Shown piece after piece: positions 57,490-64,000 of a stretch of 64,000 bases of DNA; within the stretch, counting starts at the first letter, position 1; each line of letters opens with the position of its first letter. The position numbers were made by a program, and so were the translations under genes. The DNA is from Variovorax sp. 54. Lineage in GTDB: Bacteria; Pseudomonadota; Gammaproteobacteria; Burkholderiales; Burkholderiaceae_C. The stretch covers positions 1,736,001-1,800,000 of the forward strand of contig NZ_PEFF01000001.1 of NCBI RefSeq assembly GCF_002754375.1, read 5' to 3'. Below the pieces are notes generated by a model. The model made no database searches, had not been told where the DNA came from, and worked only from the letters and a program-made list of their open reading frames with translations.

Positions 57490-57941
57490 CGACCTTGCTG
57501 GCACAGCTGCGTGCGGAAGCCGGCTGCATCGAGGAATTTCTCGCGGCGCTGGACGAGGAGGCGCAGGCCATGTCGGACAGCGCCTTCGACGCGCTGAGCG
57601 CCATCGCCGGCCGCAAGACCGCGCTGCTCGACCGCATGGCCGAACTCGACCGACAGCGCGAATCGCTGCAGGCGGCGCTGGGCTTCGCGCCCGGCCGTGC
57701 GGGTGCGGACGCCGCGGCTGCAGCGGGCGGTGAACCCACGCGCCAGGCCTGGCGCGAACTGCTCGCGCTGGCTGAAGACGCGCGCAACCGCAACCTGCAC
57801 AACGGCACGCTGGTCTACGCGCACCTCGACTTCACGCAGCAGGCGCTGCACTTCCTGCAGGCCCGCGCCCAACCCTTCTACGGCCCCGACGGCGTGCGCA
57901 AGACGCAGGCCGGCGCGGGCACCCGGCTGGCCGCCGGCTGA
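57486..57941 (+). CDS. flgN: FlgN, FlgK/FlgL export chaperone
   Basis: FlgN keeps the hook-filament junction proteins export-ready. The 151-aa helical protein has LRAEAGCIEEFLAALDEEAQ, LSAIAGRKTALLDRMAELDR and RNLHNGTLVYAHLDFTQQAL, the FlgN family pattern. It overlaps flgM and is followed nine bases later by the YadA-anchor gene. Confidence 0.92.
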   Translation: MTTLLAQLRAEAGCIEEFLAALDEEAQAMSDSAFDALSAIAGRKTALLDRMAELDRQRESLQAALGFAPGRAGADAAAAAGGEPTRQAWRELLALAEDARNRNLHNGTLVYAHLDFTQQALHFLQARAQPFYGPDGVRKTQAGAGTRLAAG

Positions 57942-57949
57942 GCAGTCTC

Positions 57950-58381
57950 GTGAACGCATCCGCACGCTTCGCCTTTCCACGCACCGCGATCCCGCTGGTG
58001 CTGCTGTGGCTCGCGTGCACCGGTGCCCATGCCTTCGAACTCGCCCCCGCCGTGCGGTCGGACGACGCCATCAACCTCGGCCAGCTGCACCCGGTGCGCA
58101 CGGCCGTCGGCGACACGGCACGCATCGCGTACTCGGGCGCGGCCATGGCCATCGCCATGTCGGCCGCCTATGTGCCGTCGTACCGCCCGGGCGAACAGTC
58201 CCTGGGCCTGGCCTTCGGCAACTACCGGGGCTACACGGCCGCGGCACTGGGCTTCAAGCGCACCTCGGGCGACGGCGACGCGGCCTGGGGCATGGGCGTG
58301 TCCAGCACGGGCCGGGAGTGGGGCTTCAACGCAGGCATCGGCTGGAAGCTGCCGCGCAGCACCAGCGCCGCCCGCCCCTGA
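57950..58381 (+). CDS. Mini YadA-anchor outer-membrane protein
   Basis: This 143-aa protein (GTG start at 57950) has a signal peptide (cut near AHA-FEL, residue 28), a short linker, then a C-terminal YadA-like membrane anchor: AAMAIAMSAAYVPSYRPGEQ, LGLAFGNYRGYTAAALGFKR, WGFNAGIGWKL. Real YadA-type adhesins have long passenger domains; here there is none. It may form a trimeric pore or anchor alone, or be a truncated adhesin. It follows flgN by nine bases, so it is probably co-transcribed with flgMN. Confidence 0.82.
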   Translation: MNASARFAFPRTAIPLVLLWLACTGAHAFELAPAVRSDDAINLGQLHPVRTAVGDTARIAYSGAAMAIAMSAAYVPSYRPGEQSLGLAFGNYRGYTAAALGFKRTSGDGDAAWGMGVSSTGREWGFNAGIGWKLPRSTSAARP

Positions 58382-58501
58382 CCCTCATGCCATTGCCCGG
58401 GACGCCCTTCACCACCTTCGCATGGATGCCATCGACATGAAGACCCTTCCTTCCACGCCAACGTCCCGCCACCAGAAGGTCGCACCCCGGGGAGCCCGCG
58501 C

Positions 58502-59338
58502 ATGATGGCCGCGCAGCAGGGCGCGTGTCGCATCGCGATGGTGGGCTGCGACGAGGCGCAGCAGGCCGGCTGGGGCAACCGCCTGCGCCTGATGGGCTGC
58601 GAGCCCGTGTCCTTCGGCGACAGCACGGAGTTCCTGCTGGCTGTCACGCAGGGCCAGCAATTCGGTCTGCTGCTGGTCGTGCTGAAGGACGAAGGCGCGT
58701 GGCCGATCCTCACGGCGATGTGCCGCGCGCTGCGCATTCCCATTTTTCTGGTGGCGCGCGCCTCGCAGCGCGACCTGCTGGTCGACGTGCTGGCGGCCGC
58801 GGGCGGCGAAGCGCAGGGCGCGAGCATCGACTTCGCGGTGCTGCCTGTCGACGAGTTCGAGCTGGAACTGCGCGTGCGCGAATCGCTGCGGCGCAACCGC
58901 ACCTTGCTGCAACCGCAGGCCACGGCCGCGTGCTTCGGCGACTACCAGTTCCTGGGCGAGCGCCGCGTCGTGGTGTGCCATGGCGTCGACGTGCGATTGA
59001 AGCCGCGCGAGTTCGAGCTGGCGCTGCTGCTGTTCCGCAACGCGGGGCGACTTCTGGAGCGCGACTGGCTGCTGGCCTCGCTGTGGGTGGACGCGCGCAT
59101 CGAACGCACGAGCCGCACGCTGGACTGCTGCGTGGCCAGCATCCGCCGCAAGCTGTCGCTGCACAAGGGCGGCGAGTACGTGCTGGTCTCGGTGTATGGG
59201 CGGGGCTACGAACTGCGGCACACGGCGCCGGCGGCGCGGTGCGTGTCCGAGGTCGATGAAGCGCCGCTGATCGACACCGCGGACTTTCCGGACACATCGA
59301 ACGAGCCGGTGTGGCTCGGCGAAAGCGCGCGGGCCTGA
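58502..59338 (+). CDS. OmpR-like transcription regulator with degenerate receiver
   Basis: The 278-aa protein has an N-terminal receiver-like fold (about 8-130) that lacks the phospho-acceptor Asp: the expected strand reads GLLLVVLKDEGAWPI with no clear D at the usual place. The C-terminal winged helix (about 143-230) is a normal Trans_reg_C domain: YQFLGERRVVVCHGVDVRLK, LLFRNAGRLLERDWLLASLW, LDCCVASIRRKLSL, SVYGRGYEL. It is thus probably phosphorylation-independent. An acidic tail of about 50 residues follows. It lies 120 bases after the YadA-anchor gene; targets unknown. Confidence 0.86.
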   Translation: MMAAQQGACRIAMVGCDEAQQAGWGNRLRLMGCEPVSFGDSTEFLLAVTQGQQFGLLLVVLKDEGAWPILTAMCRALRIPIFLVARASQRDLLVDVLAAAGGEAQGASIDFAVLPVDEFELELRVRESLRRNRTLLQPQATAACFGDYQFLGERRVVVCHGVDVRLKPREFELALLLFRNAGRLLERDWLLASLWVDARIERTSRTLDCCVASIRRKLSLHKGGEYVLVSVYGRGYELRHTAPAARCVSEVDEAPLIDTADFPDTSNEPVWLGESARA

Positions 59339-59535
59339 GCATGAGCATGAGCACCAGCCGGCGCGAGAAAACTGTGACGACCTCCGGCCTCGAGGAACCA
59401 CCACAGAGGGCGGGTGCCGAAGCCTCCTCTACCAACGCCAGAAGACCGTCGCCGCCAGTATCCGCGGCCAACCTGAAGCCTGGCTGAAGCCCCGCATAAA
59501 ACCCTTCTTGCTTCCGCACTCAGCCGCCGGTCAGC

Positions 59536-59547
59536 GAACCTAGGTTC
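59536..59547. repeat. Perfect 12-bp palindrome upstream of the small membrane ORF
   Basis: The palindrome gaacctaggttc lies 44 bases before the small ORF at 59592, in an otherwise gene-free 253-base gap after the OmpR-like gene. It is a possible operator; nothing else in the gap is clear. Confidence 0.4.
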
Positions 59548-59591
59548 AATGGCAGGACACACCGTGAGGGGGAGATTCTTTGCAGGACACC

Positions 59592-59699
59592 ATGAGACTA
59601 CTCGCAGAGGCATCGCTGATTCTTGCCCTGGCCATCGTCCTCGGCGGGTTGGTGCTCGGGCTGCTGGCCGGTCCGCAGCACCCCGACGACCCGGAGTAA
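59592..59699 (+). CDS. Candidate 35-aa single-helix membrane peptide
   Basis: A 35-codon reading frame starts at an ATG with GCAGGA ten bases before and ends at a TAA. The peptide is one hydrophobic helix ([20 protein letters not shown]) flanked by MRLL on one side and the acidic tail PQHPDDPE on the other. This shape is typical of small inner-membrane proteins such as regulatory peptides. A chance ORF in GC-rich DNA cannot be excluded. It ends 32 bases before the DapA-family gene on the other strand. Confidence 0.45.
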   Translation: MRLLAEASLILALAIVLGGLVLGLLAGPQHPDDPE

Positions 59700-59731
59700 G
59701 CCGTCGGGAGACCTTGCGTGGCCGCGCAGGA

Positions 59732-60637
59732 CTACAGCGCAGTCGGCGGCTTCGCATCGATGGCCTTCAGCAGGGCCTGCAGCGCCTGGGTGCCCTGGCT
59801 GTCGAGTCCGAGCAGCGGTGCGCGCGGCACACCCGCCTCGAAGCCGCGCAGGCCCAGGCCGGCCTTGATGGTCGTGGGCAGGCCGCCCTGCAGGATGAAG
59901 CGCAGGATCGGCAGCTGGGCGTAGAACACGCGGCGCGCGCGGTCCAGGTCGCCTGCGGCGCAGATGTCGTACAGCGCCTGGGGCCACTCGGGAATCAGAT
60001 TGGGCGCGGCGGTGCACCAGCCGATGGCGCCGGCCGCAAAGGCTTCGAGCGCCAGCGGGTTGCTGCCGTTGAAGAACGGAATGCCGCCATCGGACAGCTG
60101 CATCAGCGTGTGCATGCGCTGGATGTCGCCCGAGCTTTCCTTGACCATCGTGGCGTTCGCGATGTCCTTGACGATGCGCACGATCAGCTCGGGCTTCATG
60201 TCGACGCCGCTGGTGGCCGGGTTGTTGTAGACCATGATTGGCACGCCCACGGCCTGCGAGATCGTGGCGTAGTGGCGAAAGATCTCGTCGTCCGAGAGCT
60301 TCCAGTACGACACCGGAAGCACCATCACGGCATCGGCGCCGGCTGCTTCCGCGAACTTCGCCTTGCGCACCGCATTGCGCGTCGTCAGGTCGGAGATGCC
60401 CACGATGACCGGCAGGCGCTTGTTGACCTGCTGGATCGACGCTTCGGCGACGGCGTCCCATTCGGCGTCGTCCAGGTAGGCGCTTTCGCCGGTGCTGCCC
60501 AGCGGGGCGATGCCGTGCGAGCCGCGTTCGACGAGACGGTCGATGAGGCCGCGCACGGCCGCCAGGTCGACACGGCCCGAGGCCTTGTCGAACGGCGTGA
60601 CGGGGTAGGAAATGATGCCTTTGAATGACGTGCTCAT
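59732..60637 (-). CDS. DapA-family (dihydrodipicolinate synthase/NanA-like) lyase
   Basis: The 301-aa TIM-barrel protein has the GSTGE loop (47-51), the Schiff-base lysine K166 (MVKESSG) and the catalytic tyrosine Y137 (MVYNNPATSG) of the DapA family. The last gene of a four-gene operon with class II aldolase, GST-like and TctC genes, it probably cleaves or makes a keto-acid in a catabolic pathway rather than lysine synthesis. The substrate cannot be read from sequence. Confidence 0.9.
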   Translation of the reverse strand: MSTSFKGIISYPVTPFDKASGRVDLAAVRGLIDRLVERGSHGIAPLGSTGESAYLDDAEWDAVAEASIQQVNKRLPVIVGISDLTTRNAVRKAKFAEAAGADAVMVLPVSYWKLSDDEIFRHYATISQAVGVPIMVYNNPATSGVDMKPELIVRIVKDIANATMVKESSGDIQRMHTLMQLSDGGIPFFNGSNPLALEAFAAGAIGWCTAAPNLIPEWPQALYDICAAGDLDRARRVFYAQLPILRFILQGGLPTTIKAGLGLRGFEAGVPRAPLLGLDSQGTQALQALLKAIDAKPPTAL

Positions 60638-60681
60638 GATGGCTTGGGGATCTTTCGGTGAAGGGATCGAATGCACGCCGT

Positions 60682-61479
60682 TCAGCGCGAACGGATGCAG
60701 TCCGCGTGGCGGCCGGTGCGCAGGGTGCGGCGCGCGTAGTACGCGAAGGCCGCCTCGTTGCGCTTGGGACGCAGGATCCAGTCGTGCGCTTCACGGCCCA
60801 GGGCCGGATCGATGGGCTGGATGGCCCCTGCGGCGGCGGCCAGCAGCTGCATCCTGGCCGCGCGTTCGAACGCAATCGCCAGCACGCAGGCGGCCTCGAC
60901 GCTTTCAGCGGCCACCAGCAGGCCGTGGTGCGAGAGCATCAGGGTGCGCTTGCTGCCCAGTGCCGTCGAGATGAGCTCGCCCTCCTCGTTGCCGACCGGC
61001 ACGCCGGGCCACTTCGGAACGAAGGCCACGTCGTCGTACAGCACGCAGTTGTCCATGTGGGAAACCTCCAGCGGCACCTCGAGCATGCTCAGGGCCGCTG
61101 CGTGCAAGGCGTGCGTGTGGATGATGCAGTTGACGTCCGGCCGCGCGCGGTAGACCCACGAGTGAAAGCGGTTGGCCGGGTTGGCCATGCCCGAGCCCGA
61201 CTTGACGTTCAGGTCTTCATCGACGACCAGCAGGTTGTCTTCCGAAATCTCGTCGAAGCCCAGGCCCAGGCGCTGCGTCAGGTACGTGCCGTGAATCTCG
61301 GTGCGCGTGGTGATCTGGCCCGCGAGGCCGGAGTCGTGCCCGTTCTCGAAGAGGATGCGGCACGTCAACGCCAGCTTCTGGCGCAGGGTGTACTCCGATG
61401 GCAACAGGGTCGTTTCCATCTCGGCATTCGCCTTGTCGATCAAGGCTTCTTTGTTGAGGGAAAAAGTGTCTTCTGACAT
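60682..61479 (-). CDS. Class II aldolase/adducin family protein
   Basis: The 265-aa protein has the metal-binding motif HTHALHAAAL (H121, H123) and a later MLSHHGLLV typical of class II aldolases such as fuculose-phosphate aldolase. GLGFDEISEDNLLVVDEDLN is the substrate-side loop. It lies 45 bases upstream of the DapA-like gene and 33 after the GST-like gene, same strand. Substrate unknown. Confidence 0.9.
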   Translation of the reverse strand: MSEDTFSLNKEALIDKANAEMETTLLPSEYTLRQKLALTCRILFENGHDSGLAGQITTRTEIHGTYLTQRLGLGFDEISEDNLLVVDEDLNVKSGSGMANPANRFHSWVYRARPDVNCIIHTHALHAAALSMLEVPLEVSHMDNCVLYDDVAFVPKWPGVPVGNEEGELISTALGSKRTLMLSHHGLLVAAESVEAACVLAIAFERAARMQLLAAAAGAIQPIDPALGREAHDWILRPKRNEAAFAYYARRTLRTGRHADCIRSR

Positions 61480-61512
61480 AGCGATCGCTCCCGTATCAGC
61501 GTTGAGAAAAAG

Positions 61513-62163
61513 TCAGCCCGAGGTTTTTTCGAGCGTGGAAAGGGTGAGGTCCGGTTGTCCCGGGAACAGCGGTGCGTAGCCCGGCAGGCCTTCGATGCGG
61601 TCGATCCAGCGCTGCACCTGCGGGTAGCGCGCGAGATCGATGCCGCCCATCGGCGCCATGCGGGTGTACGGATACAAGGCGACGTCCGAAATGCTCGGTG
61701 CCGTTTCCGTGGAAACCCACTGCCTGCCTGTTGCCAGGCGTGCTTCGAGAATCGCCAGCGCTTCGTGGCCTTCCTGGCGCCAGGCGCGCGCCGGGGCGTC
61801 GGCGGGCGTGAGGTCTTTGCGCAGGGCCAGATGCAGCCGCAGCTGGGCCAGCGGGCGCATGTGCTGCTCTTGCTCGAAGTGCATCCATGCGAGCGTCTGC
61901 GCCTGGTCGTGGAGCGCCTGGGGCCACCACGGCGTGCCCTGTGCCAGGTAGAAAAGGATGGCGCCCGATTCGCTCAGCGTGCGGCCGTCGTCCAGTTCGA
62001 GCACGGGCACCCGCTTCATCGGCGCGTGGGCAAGGAAACTTGCCGACTGCAGGTCGCCGCGGTCGATCGACAGCGTGCGTCGCTGCAGATCGATGCCCAC
62101 GAAACTCGCCAGGAGCCGGACCTTCCAGCAGTTGCCGGAGCGCTGTGTGTCGATGATGCGCAT
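61513..62163 (-). CDS. Glutathione S-transferase family protein
   Basis: The 216-aa protein from the ATG at 62163 has an N-terminal thioredoxin-like domain, with MKRVPVLELDDGRTLSESGA and ILFYLAQ as the glutathione-site segment, then the helical C-domain with WMHFEQEQHMRPLAQLRLHL and ISDVALYPYTRMAPMGG. Reading MRIIDTQRSGNCWKVRLLAS, the usual Ser/Tyr/Cys in the first motif is likely Ser or Cys (S9/C12). Reductive or dehalogenating roles are possible. It follows the TctC gene by five bases. Confidence 0.88.
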   Translation of the reverse strand: MRIIDTQRSGNCWKVRLLASFVGIDLQRRTLSIDRGDLQSASFLAHAPMKRVPVLELDDGRTLSESGAILFYLAQGTPWWPQALHDQAQTLAWMHFEQEQHMRPLAQLRLHLALRKDLTPADAPARAWRQEGHEALAILEARLATGRQWVSTETAPSISDVALYPYTRMAPMGGIDLARYPQVQRWIDRIEGLPGYAPLFPGQPDLTLSTLEKTSG

Positions 62164-62168
62164 GGCGG

Positions 62169-63185
62169 TCAGTCCACCTTGGTGCCGGCGGCCTTGGTGA
62201 TGCGCGTCCACTTGTCGGTCTCGCTGCGCACATGCTTCAGGTAGGCCGCTTCACCCGTGGGCAACGGCTCGACGCCGATCTCCGCCAGCTTGGCCTGCAG
62301 TTCGGGGCGGGCCAGGGCGCGCGCCAGGGCTTCGGACAACAACGTGGTCTGCTGCTTGGGCGTGCCCGGCGGCGCGAGCAGTGCATTCCACGACCCGATC
62401 AGGAAGGTGGGCACGCCGGCTTCGGCGCTGGTCGGCACCTTCGGCATGGCACCACTGCGCGCGTCGTCGGCGATGACGAGGGCCTTCAGGCGTCCGGCCT
62501 GGACCTGGCTCCGGATGACGGGAATGGCGTCGATCACGATCTGCACCTGCCCGCCCAACGCGGCATTGATGGCTTCGGCACCGCTCTTGAACGGCACATG
62601 GACGATCTCGGTGTGGGTGGCGATCTTGAAAAGCTCCAGCCCCAGGTGCGGCGAGCTGGCGTTGCCCGCGGAGCCGGCGTTGAGCTTGCCGGGATTGGCC
62701 TTGGCATAGGCCACCAGGCCTTTCACATCGTCGACGCGCAGCGCGTCGTTCACGGCCAGCACGTACGGCGAGTTGCTCACCAGCGAGACGGGCGCGAAGG
62801 CACTCGCGTCATAGGCGAGCTTGCTGTAGATCATCTTGTTGACGACCTGCGTGCCCACGGTGCCAAGCAGCAGCGTGTAGCCATCGGGTGCGGCCTGGGC
62901 GAGTGCCTGCGCCGCGATGTTGCCGCCCGCGCCAGCGCGGTTGTCGATGATCACCGACTGCTTGAGTTCTTCGCCCAGCTTCTGTCCCACCAGGCGCGCC
63001 ACGACGTCAGTGATGCCGCCCGCGCCGAACGGCACGATCAGCTTGATAGGTTTGGCGGGATAGGCGGCCTGCGCAAAAGCAGGCCGGGGAAGGGCCACGA
63101 CCGTGGCCGCGCACAGCACCGCGCCGAGCAGGGCCGCGGCAGTGAGAAATGGATTTTTCCAGCGAAAAGACAGGAAATTCGACAT
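62169..63185 (-). CDS. Bug/TctC-family periplasmic substrate-binding protein
   Basis: The 338-aa protein from the ATG at 63185 (GGAG nine bases upstream) has a signal peptide (cut near AFAQA, about residue 39) and the Bug signatures PIKLIVPFGAGGITDVVARL, VIIDNRAGAGGNIAAQALAQ and AIPVIRSQVQAGRLKALVIA. Such proteins bind organic acids for uptake; no partner tctA/tctB transporter is in the window. First gene of the catabolic operon, divergent from the XRE-cupin regulator. Confidence 0.93.
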   Translation of the reverse strand: MSNFLSFRWKNPFLTAAALLGAVLCAATVVALPRPAFAQAAYPAKPIKLIVPFGAGGITDVVARLVGQKLGEELKQSVIIDNRAGAGGNIAAQALAQAAPDGYTLLLGTVGTQVVNKMIYSKLAYDASAFAPVSLVSNSPYVLAVNDALRVDDVKGLVAYAKANPGKLNAGSAGNASSPHLGLELFKIATHTEIVHVPFKSGAEAINAALGGQVQIVIDAIPVIRSQVQAGRLKALVIADDARSGAMPKVPTSAEAGVPTFLIGSWNALLAPPGTPKQQTTLLSEALARALARPELQAKLAEIGVEPLPTGEAAYLKHVRSETDKWTRITKAAGTKVD

Positions 63186-63238
63186 GACATACTCCAAAAG
63201 GAACCCAACGGTGCGGCGACCCATCGGTGTCGCTGCTC

Positions 63239-63272
63239 AGGACTCAAATGTACGATAGGACTCATGTGTCCT
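63239..63272. promoter_or_regulatory. Candidate operator between the TctC and XRE-cupin genes
   Basis: The 97-base gap between the divergent genes holds two copies of aggactca, at 63239-63246 and 63257-63264, 18 bases apart, and the second overlaps an inverted repeat aggac-tcatgt-gtcct (63257-63272). Such a repeat between a divergent regulator and its neighbour is the expected place for its binding site. Confidence 0.5.
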
Positions 63273-63282
63273 GCAAGAAACC

Positions 63283-63825
63283 ATGACGATCAAGTTGAAA
63301 CTCCTGCGCACGCAGGCAGGAATGACGCTGGAAGAACTGGCACAGGCGGCCGACCTCACGCGCAGTTATGTCTCCAAGGTGGAGCGTGGATTGGCGAACC
63401 CTTCGGTCGGTGTGGCACTGAAACTCGCCAAGGCGTTGAAGCTGCCGGTGGACGAGTTGTTCGGCCAGGCATCGACGAGCAGCTCAGTCACGATCACGCG
63501 TGCCGCTGACGCCAAGGCGAAGCAAAAAGACGAAGGCGCGCCGCGGCTGGTCGCTGGCACGGCACCCGGTCAACGCGTGGTCGCATTCGTGTTGCAGCCC
63601 GGTCGCGAAAAAGGCACGAAGCACCTGAAGAGCGACCACGAAGGCGAAGAGCTCATCTATGTGCTGAGCGGCGAGGTCAGCCTCGAACTCGACGACAAGA
63701 CCGAAGACCTGGTCGCCGGAGACTGCGTGCATTTCAACGCCTCCGTGCCGCACCGGCTGATCTGCACGAGCAAGAAAGCGGCGCAAGTTCTGTTAGTGAT
63801 TGCGAGCCCCTCGCCCGCCTCGTAA
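63283..63825 (+). CDS. XRE-cupin transcription regulator
   Basis: The 180-aa protein has an N-terminal XRE helix-turn-helix (LRTQAGMTLEELAQAADLTR, SYVSKVERGLANPSVGVALK) and a C-terminal cupin sensor domain (about 95-175: EELIYVLSGEVSLELDDKTE, GDCVHFNASVPHRLICTS). This PuuR-like layout usually controls an adjacent catabolic gene set in response to a small ligand. It is divergent from the TctC operon and is the likely regulator of it (inference). Confidence 0.92.
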   Translation: MTIKLKLLRTQAGMTLEELAQAADLTRSYVSKVERGLANPSVGVALKLAKALKLPVDELFGQASTSSSVTITRAADAKAKQKDEGAPRLVAGTAPGQRVVAFVLQPGREKGTKHLKSDHEGEELIYVLSGEVSLELDDKTEDLVAGDCVHFNASVPHRLICTSKKAAQVLLVIASPSPAS

Positions 63826-64000
63826 GACGATGTGCTTACAGCGAAGAAGCCAGTCGCGTTGCACGCGATGCGCTTCATGCGCCTGACCGTCGAGCACGCA
63901 CACCGCCGTCTGTTTCTTCCAACCAACGGTCGCTGAAAGACCTGTCGAAAACCTGTCAGCGCTGGCGACAATCCGTCGCCCGCCGCCGGCAGTACACACA
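63826..64000. other. Gene-free 3' end of the window
   Basis: The last 175 bases after the XRE-cupin stop hold no convincing gene, promoter or terminator. Short minus-strand frames here have no start site or family resemblance. Confidence 0.5.

Overview
The window looks like chromosome of a high-GC betaproteobacterium in the Comamonadaceae, most likely Variovorax or a close relative. This rests on three things: base composition and codon use; a peritrichous-type flagellar system run by FlhDC and sigma-28; and Bug/TctC and XRE-cupin genes typical of the group. The species is inferred, not proven. No rRNA, tRNA, CRISPR array, insertion sequence or phage gene was seen.

About 50 kb is a nearly complete flagellar and chemotaxis locus. 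On the minus strand from about 20.5 kb down to 1, in transcription order, it reads: fliE; fliC with its own sigma-28 promoter and terminator; flaG-fliD-fliS-fliT; a second fliK-like gene and flhX (a short FlhB C-domain paralogue); the master regulators flhDC behind an AT-rich control region; a terminator; then motA-motB-cheA-(HDOD protein)-cheR-cheD-cheB-cheY; a large inverted repeat; cheZ-flhB-flhA; and the first codons of flhF at the window edge. On the plus strand (20.8-31.9 kb) fliFGHIJKLMNOPQR encode the basal body MS/C ring, export ATPase and export gate.

From 31.9 to 37.9 kb an accessory block interrupts the flagellar genes: an unknown membrane-anchored protein, a LytS/LytTR two-component pair, a secreted MetX-like esterase, a RibD/DHFR-domain protein and a KdsA that looks like the metal-independent class. 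Flagellar genes resume on the minus strand: flgK-flgL; a chemoreceptor block (four MCPs with nearly identical signalling domains, one CheW and a small membrane protein); and flgB-C-D-E-F-G-H-I-J. Divergently on the plus strand lie flgA, then flgM-flgN behind a sigma-28 promoter, a tiny YadA-anchor protein and an OmpR-like regulator with a degenerate receiver.

The last 4 kb (59.7-63.8 kb) is a catabolic cassette on the minus strand: TctC-type binding protein, glutathione S-transferase-like protein, class II aldolase and DapA-family lyase. It is divergent from an XRE-cupin regulator, and their shared 97-base promoter region carries a repeated 8-mer.

The parts fit a class 1-2-3 hierarchy. FlhDC would turn on the export and basal-body operons. 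FlgM holds FliA until hook completion, when the FlhB/FliK switch (here with a second FlhX/FliK-like pair) changes substrate. Sigma-28 then drives fliC, flgKL, flgMN and the receptor operon; four good sigma-28 sites are visible. The least explained items are the flhX/fliK2 pair, the repeat elements (one translated into the FlgI N-terminus), the hairpins upstream of flaG and between cheY and cheZ, the mini-YadA protein and the atypical KdsA.
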